NCBI RefSeq assembly: GCF_003028415.1
Contig: NZ_PYSV01000007.1
Span: forward strand, 133,237 to 197,236
Length of the DNA stretch: 64,000 bases
From: Deinococcus arcticus
Lineage (GTDB): Bacteria; Deinococcota; Deinococci; Deinococcales; Deinococcaceae
Direction of reading: 5' to 3'
Shown here: positions 59,883 to 64,000 of the stretch, one piece after another
How positions within the stretch are numbered: position 1 is the first letter of the stretch
Layout: every line of letters begins with the position of its first letter
Notes under the pieces: model-generated
The model's input: only the letters and a program-made list of their open reading frames with translations
Told to the model about the DNA's origin: nothing
Database searches by the model: none
Made by a program: the position numbers and the translations under genes

Positions 59883-61448
59883 CTAGTGCTTGAAGTGCCT
59901 GGAACCGGTGAACACCATGCTCAGGCCCAGCTCGTTGCAGGCGGCAATGACTTCGGGGTCGCGCTTGGCGCCACCGGGCTGAAGAATGGCGCGCACGCCC
60001 GCCCCCGCCGCCAGCCGCACCACATCGTCAAACGGGAAGAAGGCCTCGGAGGCCAGCACCGCGCCCTGGGCCAGCTCACCCGCATTGGCGACCGCGCGTT
60101 CGGCCGCCCAGATGCGGCTGACCGCCCCGGCCCCCAGGCCCACCGTGACCCCGCCACGGGCCAGCACCACGGCGTTGCTGCGCGCGTGCTTGACCGTGGC
60201 CCAGGCAAAGCGCAGGTCCAGCCATTCCTGCTCGGTGGGTTCGCGCCCTGTCACCACTTCGGGGCACAGGTCATCCCAGGGGCGGCTGTCGCGCTCCTGC
60301 ACAGCAAAGCCGCCGGTCAGGGGCCGTACATCCAGCCGGCTGACCCCCGCCGCCGGGCCCACCACCAGCACCCGCAGGTCCGGCTTCTTCTCGGTGAACC
60401 ACGCCACCGCCTCCGGGCTGACCTCGGGGGCGATCAGCACCTCCAGAAAGGTGCCGCGCATGGCCTGCGCCGCGTCCAGGTCCACCGGGCGGCTGACGGC
60501 CACCACCCCGCCGAACACACTCAGGGTATCGGCGTCCCGGGCGCGTTCCCAGGCGGCGCGGGCGCTCTGTGCCAGGGCCACGCCGCAGGGATTGGCGTGC
60601 TTGACGGCCACACACACGGCCTCGTGGCCGGGCACCGCCGCTTCCTGCTCGCTCAGTTCCTCGCACAGGGCCCAGGCGGCGTCCGCATCGGCGTAGTTGT
60701 TGAAGCTCATGGGCTTCCCACTCAGCAGCTGCGCGTCCAGCACCGGGCCCTGTGCGGCGCCCAGGCGGTAGATTGCGCCGGGCTGGTGCGGGTTCTCGCC
60801 GTAGCGCACCTGCGCGGCGCGGGTGAGGTTCAGGGCCAGCTGCTCAGGCAGGGCGGTGGGCAGCTCGTCCGAGGTGCCTTCGAGATAGGCAGTGATGGCG
60901 GCGTCGTATTCACTGGTGTGGCGGTAGGCCTTGGCGGCCAGTCGCTGGCGCTCGGCCGGGCTCACCTCGTCCTGCAGGGCCACCGGGTAATCGGCCGGGT
61001 CCACCAGCACCAGCACGCCCGCGTGATTCTTGGCCGCCGAGCGGATCATGGCGGGCCCACCGATGTCAATGTTCTCGATCACTTCGGGGAATTCGGCCCC
61101 GCGCGCCACCGTCTCCCGGAAGGGGTACAGGTTGACGCACACCAGATCAATGGTGCCGATGCCGTGCTGTTCCAATTGCTCCAGGTGCCCGGGTTCGCGG
61201 CGTGCCAGGATGCCGCCGTGCACCGCGGGGTGCAGGGTCTTGACCCGGCCGTCCAGCATCTCCGGGAAGCCGGTCACGTCGCTGACCTGCCGCGCGGCAA
61301 CGCCCGCCTCGACAATGCTCTGGTAGGTGCCGCCCGTGCTCAGAATCTCCCAGCCGCGCTGGGCCAGCTGGCGTGCAAATTCCACCACGCCCGTCTTGTC
61401 GCTGACGGACAGCAGGGCGCGTCTGGGGGTGTGGGGTGCGTCGTTCAC
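59883..61448 (-). CDS. purH: Bifunctional AICAR transformylase/IMP cyclohydrolase
   Basis: 521 residues, full-length PurH, the last two steps of IMP synthesis. The N-terminal cyclohydrolase shows LLSVSDKTGVVEFARQL, STGGTYQSIVEAG, DGRVKTLHPAVHGGIL and ENIDIGGPAMIRSAAKN. The C-terminal transformylase shows RYGENPHQPGAIYR, CVAVKHANPCGVAL, DLRFAWATVKHARSNAVVLA and PGGAKRDPEVI. GTG 61448 is chosen because GGAG lies 6 nt upstream. A ZTP riboswitch precedes it, so expression should rise with ZTP/ZMP. Confidence 0.95.
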   Translation of the reverse strand: MNDAPHTPRRALLSVSDKTGVVEFARQLAQRGWEILSTGGTYQSIVEAGVAARQVSDVTGFPEMLDGRVKTLHPAVHGGILARREPGHLEQLEQHGIGTIDLVCVNLYPFRETVARGAEFPEVIENIDIGGPAMIRSAAKNHAGVLVLVDPADYPVALQDEVSPAERQRLAAKAYRHTSEYDAAITAYLEGTSDELPTALPEQLALNLTRAAQVRYGENPHQPGAIYRLGAAQGPVLDAQLLSGKPMSFNNYADADAAWALCEELSEQEAAVPGHEAVCVAVKHANPCGVALAQSARAAWERARDADTLSVFGGVVAVSRPVDLDAAQAMRGTFLEVLIAPEVSPEAVAWFTEKKPDLRVLVVGPAAGVSRLDVRPLTGGFAVQERDSRPWDDLCPEVVTGREPTEQEWLDLRFAWATVKHARSNAVVLARGGVTVGLGAGAVSRIWAAERAVANAGELAQGAVLASEAFFPFDDVVRLAAGAGVRAILQPGGAKRDPEVIAACNELGLSMVFTGSRHFKH

Positions 61449-61503
61449 AGTGGTCTCCGGGGTCGAGGCCCGCTCCGGCACAGGCCAGAACGAACGTCGA
61501 ACA

Positions 61504-61580
61504 GTGACCCAGGCGCGCGATCAGGAGGGGATTGGGGGCTTCCCCGTGGTCTGTCCACGTTCTGCGCCAGTCGCCCCCAA
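61504..61580 (-). ncRNA. ZTP (pfl) riboswitch controlling purH
   Basis: Read on the minus strand, the leader holds the two conserved blocks of the pfl motif: a first part with CGACTGGCG and CCACGGGGAAGC and, after a short linker, CGCGCCTGGGT. GGGGGC and GCCCCC close the first stem. It sits between a TACACT promoter box (61594-61599) and purH, a standard target of this class. ZTP accumulates when folate-dependent steps stall and would turn the gene on. Confidence 0.9.
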
Positions 61581-61720
61581 CGCTTCAGCGGCCAGTGTAA
61601 CGCGCCCCCTGGGCCGGGGTGTTCCGCGCTGCTGGACAGCGTGCCGAGAACGGCCCTGGGCTGAATGAGGGGATGGACTCAACTACAGAGCGTCTCCAGC
61701 GCAGGGGCCGGGTGCCCCAG

Positions 61721-61904
61721 TCATACGGCTTTCGAAAAATTCCGTAACACATTACGGAATTTTTTCGACCGAAGGGACTCGAAGAGCTGCGGAGCAGAGA
61801 AGGAACAAATGCGGATTTCCGGGAATTGGGCTGGAACAGCGCCGAAGGCGGGGAACATCCCCCTTCTTCCCGGATGGTACGGAAATGGACGGCAGTCCGT
61901 ATCA
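61721..61904 (+). repeat. 184-bp dispersed palindromic repeat, copy 2
   Basis: Same length as copy 1 at 23544-23727, with about six differences. Most fall in the left hairpin loop, where CACA here faces TGTG in copy 1, as if the small hairpin had flipped. The right end (CCGTATCA) overlaps the stop codon of the gene at 61902-62453. Copies 1 and 2 share the 24-nt word that starts GACTCGAAGAGC at 61776-61799. Confidence 0.88.
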
Positions 61905-62453
61905 GTTGCTGTTGCCGCTGCCGTCTGGGGAAGGGGCCTGCTGGGGACTGGCGGGCGCCGGGTCGCTGGCCCCCAGCAGGCGGCGCAGCTCTTGCAAAAC
62001 GGCGCGCTCGCGGTCGTTCACCTGCTCACCGCCAATGCCCAGAAAGCCGCCTTCCTTGGCGGCCATGGCCACCTGTTCGGCCACGTTCAGCAGCAGCTGC
62101 CGGTAGGCCGCCGCGTCTTCCGGGCTGGCCTTGGCGCTGACCAGCCACGTGGCCTGCCGCACGCCCTGCAGGCTCTGCTCCCGGGCGTCGTCCATGGTGC
62201 GGGCGCGCTCCTGCTTGGGCAGGGTGGTGGGGGCCGGGGGCGTGCCCAGCAGATCGGCGGCCATGGCTTCGAGCAGCGGCGTGCGCCCGGCGGCACTGAT
62301 GCCCTGACGCACGGCCTGTGACAGGGCCTGGGCTTCGGCCACCAGCCCGGTGATGCCGCTGGGGCTGGCGGCCACCACGGCGGCGCCGGCCCGGCCAGGC
62401 CCATTCATGACGGTGAACCATTCTTCGGCCGAGAACTGATCCTTGAGGCTCAT
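61902..62453 (-). CDS. Hypothetical helical protein whose stop codon lies in a repeat
   Basis: 183 residues. It begins SLKDQFSAEEWFTVMNGPGRAGAAVVAASPSG, followed by helices (AEAQALSQAVRQG, DAAAYRQLLLNVAEQVAMAAKEGGFLGIGGEQVNDRERAVLQEL). No family is named with confidence. The C-terminus is Pro/Ser/Asn-rich, and its TGA comes from the last three bases of repeat copy 2, so insertion may have cut the original end. ATG 62453 has a TACCCT box 7 nt upstream. Confidence 0.65.
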   Translation of the reverse strand: MSLKDQFSAEEWFTVMNGPGRAGAAVVAASPSGITGLVAEAQALSQAVRQGISAAGRTPLLEAMAADLLGTPPAPTTLPKQERARTMDDAREQSLQGVRQATWLVSAKASPEDAAAYRQLLLNVAEQVAMAAKEGGFLGIGGEQVNDRERAVLQELRRLLGASDPAPASPQQAPSPDGSGNSN

Positions 62454-62507
62454 GCCGTTCAGGGTACGCGGCCATGCACCGGGCCCACCTTGGGTCTTCA
62501 TTGACCG

Positions 62508-62741
62508 TTATGCACCGTCCCGGGGCCGCACGGCGCCCAGGTCAAACCGGACTGCCTCGGTGTCCTCGCGCACGGCGCGCTCGTCCGGGGCCAGTCCGTG
62601 ATGGCCGAACAGGCCCTGGGCGCTGAGCCCCTGACCCATGGCGTCGCCGCGCCGCTGGTCGGGCGCCACCAGAGGCTTGATGAAAAACGCCAGGCCGAGC
62701 AGCACGGTAGGCAGCACGATGAACAACAGCAGGGCCGTCAT
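62508..62741 (-). CDS. Small membrane-anchored protein
   Basis: 77 residues. One N-terminal transmembrane helix (ALLLFIVLPTVLLGLAFFI) is followed by a charged cytoplasmic tail with no recognised motif. GGAGG lies 4-5 nt before ATG 62741. It is directly upstream of the hypothetical gene at 61902-62453 and may share its mRNA. Confidence 0.55.
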   Translation of the reverse strand: MTALLLFIVLPTVLLGLAFFIKPLVAPDQRRGDAMGQGLSAQGLFGHHGLAPDERAVREDTEAVRFDLGAVRPRDGA

Positions 62742-62812
62742 GGGGCCTCCGGGTGGGGGGCGGCAGGCCGAGGCGACCCTCTTAGCCGCCGCGCGCAGAG
62801 GTGCAGCCCGGC

Positions 62813-63166
<354 letters not shown>

Positions 63167-63220
63167 GGTTCAGAGTGTACACAGATGTGGCTGACCCAAT
63201 CATGACGAATCATACACCGC

Positions 63221-63249
63221 TTGACTTTTCAAAGCAGTGGGCCTAACAT
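63221..63249 (+). promoter_or_regulatory. Promoter of the nitroreductase gene
   Basis: TTGACT, a 17-nt spacer and TAACAT lie 6 nt before ATG 63256, a textbook -35/-10 pair giving a leaderless message. Repeated ATCAT words just upstream (63200-63213) could bind the divergent HxlR protein. Confidence 0.8.
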
Positions 63250-63255
63250 CCTGGA

Positions 63256-63876
63256 ATGACTGCCACTGCCACCCGCCCCCTGAACGTGACTGAAGCCATT
63301 GAGAGCCGCCGCAGCATCCGCAAGTACGTGCAGGAGCCCATGAACCAGGATGATCTGCGCGAAATTCTGCGCCTGGCCAGCCTCGCGCCCAGCGCCTGGA
63401 ATGCCCAGACGTGGCGCTTTGCCGTGGTGCAGGACCCCGCCGTCAAGGCGCAGCTGCAAGAGGCTGCCTACGGCCAGGGCCAGGTGACGAACGCCCCCGC
63501 CGTGATCGTGGTCTACAGCGACATGGAAGACACCCTGCAGACCGTGGAAGACACCGCCCACCCCGGCATGGGCGACGCGGGCCGCACCGGCCAGCGCACC
63601 ACCTTTGACAACGTGTTCGGCCACCAGGACGTGGCCCAGCGTGGCCAGTGGGGACTGTCGCAGGCCAACATCGCCTTCGGCTTTCTGATGCTGGCGGCCC
63701 GTGGCCTGGACTACGACACGGTGCCCATGCTGGGCTTCCAGCCCGACAAGGTCAAGGCCATCCTGGGCCTGCCCGAGCACGTGCAGTTTGCTGGCCTGCT
63801 GCCCATCGGCAAGCGTGCCGAGGACGGCTTTCCCCACCACCGCCACAGCGTTGAGCGCCTGACCACGTTCTATTGA
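63256..63876 (+). CDS. Nitroreductase-family flavoprotein
   Basis: 206 residues. The FMN-binding motifs are [47 protein letters not shown] and the C-terminal [20 protein letters not shown](P)H-dependent reduction of nitro compounds or quinones is expected. Control by the divergent HxlR regulator would tie it to electrophile stress. Confidence 0.92.
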   Translation: MTATATRPLNVTEAIESRRSIRKYVQEPMNQDDLREILRLASLAPSAWNAQTWRFAVVQDPAVKAQLQEAAYGQGQVTNAPAVIVVYSDMEDTLQTVEDTAHPGMGDAGRTGQRTTFDNVFGHQDVAQRGQWGLSQANIAFGFLMLAARGLDYDTVPMLGFQPDKVKAILGLPEHVQFAGLLPIGKRAEDGFPHHRHSVERLTTFY

Positions 63877-63904
63877 AGACCTGTTGCGCAGTAGCCGAAG
63901 GGGG

Positions 63905-63933
63905 AGCGGGGCGACGGGAACCGTCGCCCCGCT
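63905..63933 (+). terminator. 13-bp hairpin after the nitroreductase gene
   Basis: A perfect stem AGCGGGGCGACGG/CCGTCGCCCCGCT with loop GAA lies 28 nt past the stop codon. The T tract is absent, but the stem is very stable. Confidence 0.7.
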
Positions 63934-63948
63934 GGCTTAGCCCTAAAT

Positions 63949-64000
63949 TTAGTGTGTGGATAGGTAGAGTCGGCGTTGCCAGCGGAGATTGACGAGTCCG
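63949..64000 (-). CDS. C-terminal end of a possible transposase, cut by the window edge
   Basis: The visible codons read GLVNLRWQRRLYLSTH then TAA. The basic, aromatic ending resembles the C-termini of some IS transposases in Deinococcus, but 16 residues are too few to be sure. A CTAAATTTAG palindrome next to the stop (63943-63952) could belong to the element end. Confidence 0.3.
   Translation of the reverse strand, partial: GLVNLRWQRRLYLSTH

Overview
This is a high-GC chromosomal window from a Deinococcus-type bacterium. No rRNA or tRNA gene was recognised. The assignment rests on gene content (short HisG with HisZ, TrmFO, group III truncated globin, DUF305, a family of EndoIII-like glycosylases) and on a strong genome habit: most starts lie 5-8 nt after a TANNNT -10 box with no Shine-Dalgarno, the leaderless pattern known from Deinococcus. 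Where no TANNNT box is present, a GGAGG-type site usually is.

Layout. 1-6.4 kb: an edge-cut gene, a DUF697 protein, cysS behind a Cys-Cys leader peptide and an intrinsic terminator, a LysR regulator, a PhoU protein and an SsuD-like monooxygenase. 6.8-12 kb: PepF, SppA, a globin fused to a glutamine-amidotransferase-like domain, and cytochrome c. 12-23 kb: a BtuF-like receptor, TetR, LrgAB-type membrane proteins with an MTA/SAH nucleosidase, a C-S lyase, HisG/HisZ, then a run of + strand genes (lipoprotein, EndoIII-like, CysQ-like, GNAT, D-hydroxyacid dehydrogenase, secreted protein). 23.5-31.3 kb: a 184-bp repeat, mnmA, a three-gene secreted-subunit/chaperone-like/outer-membrane-barrel operon, a fatty acid hydroxylase and an E. 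coli-type FadR with a matching operator. 31-36 kb: lysA, then a less GC-rich accessory stretch of small hypothetical genes with repeat copies. 36-46 kb: TetR, TerC with a structured leader, an S41 protease, lipoprotein, SDR, RlmI-like methyltransferase, HNH protein, dihaem cytochrome c, PAP2 phosphatase and an orphan nucleoside-type ABC ATPase. 46-59.7 kb: a gene-free block flanked by inverted repeats, EamA, FtsW, MurD, a beta-propeller protein, an RHS-like protein, TrmFO, DUF218, DUF305, GNAT and a DUF4258 protein behind a switch-like leader, then P450 with MarR. 59.8-64 kb: purH under a ZTP riboswitch, a second 184-bp repeat that supplies the stop codon of its neighbour, HxlR divergent from a nitroreductase, and a possible transposase end.

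The most notable signals are regulatory leaders (cysS Cys leader peptide, purH ZTP riboswitch, the DUF4258 leader with a two-codon ORF and alternative hairpins, the terC leader), two families of dispersed palindromic intergenic repeats, the globin-amidotransferase fusion, the FadR operator match and the pilus-like secretion operon. All function calls come from reading the sequence; no database search was run.
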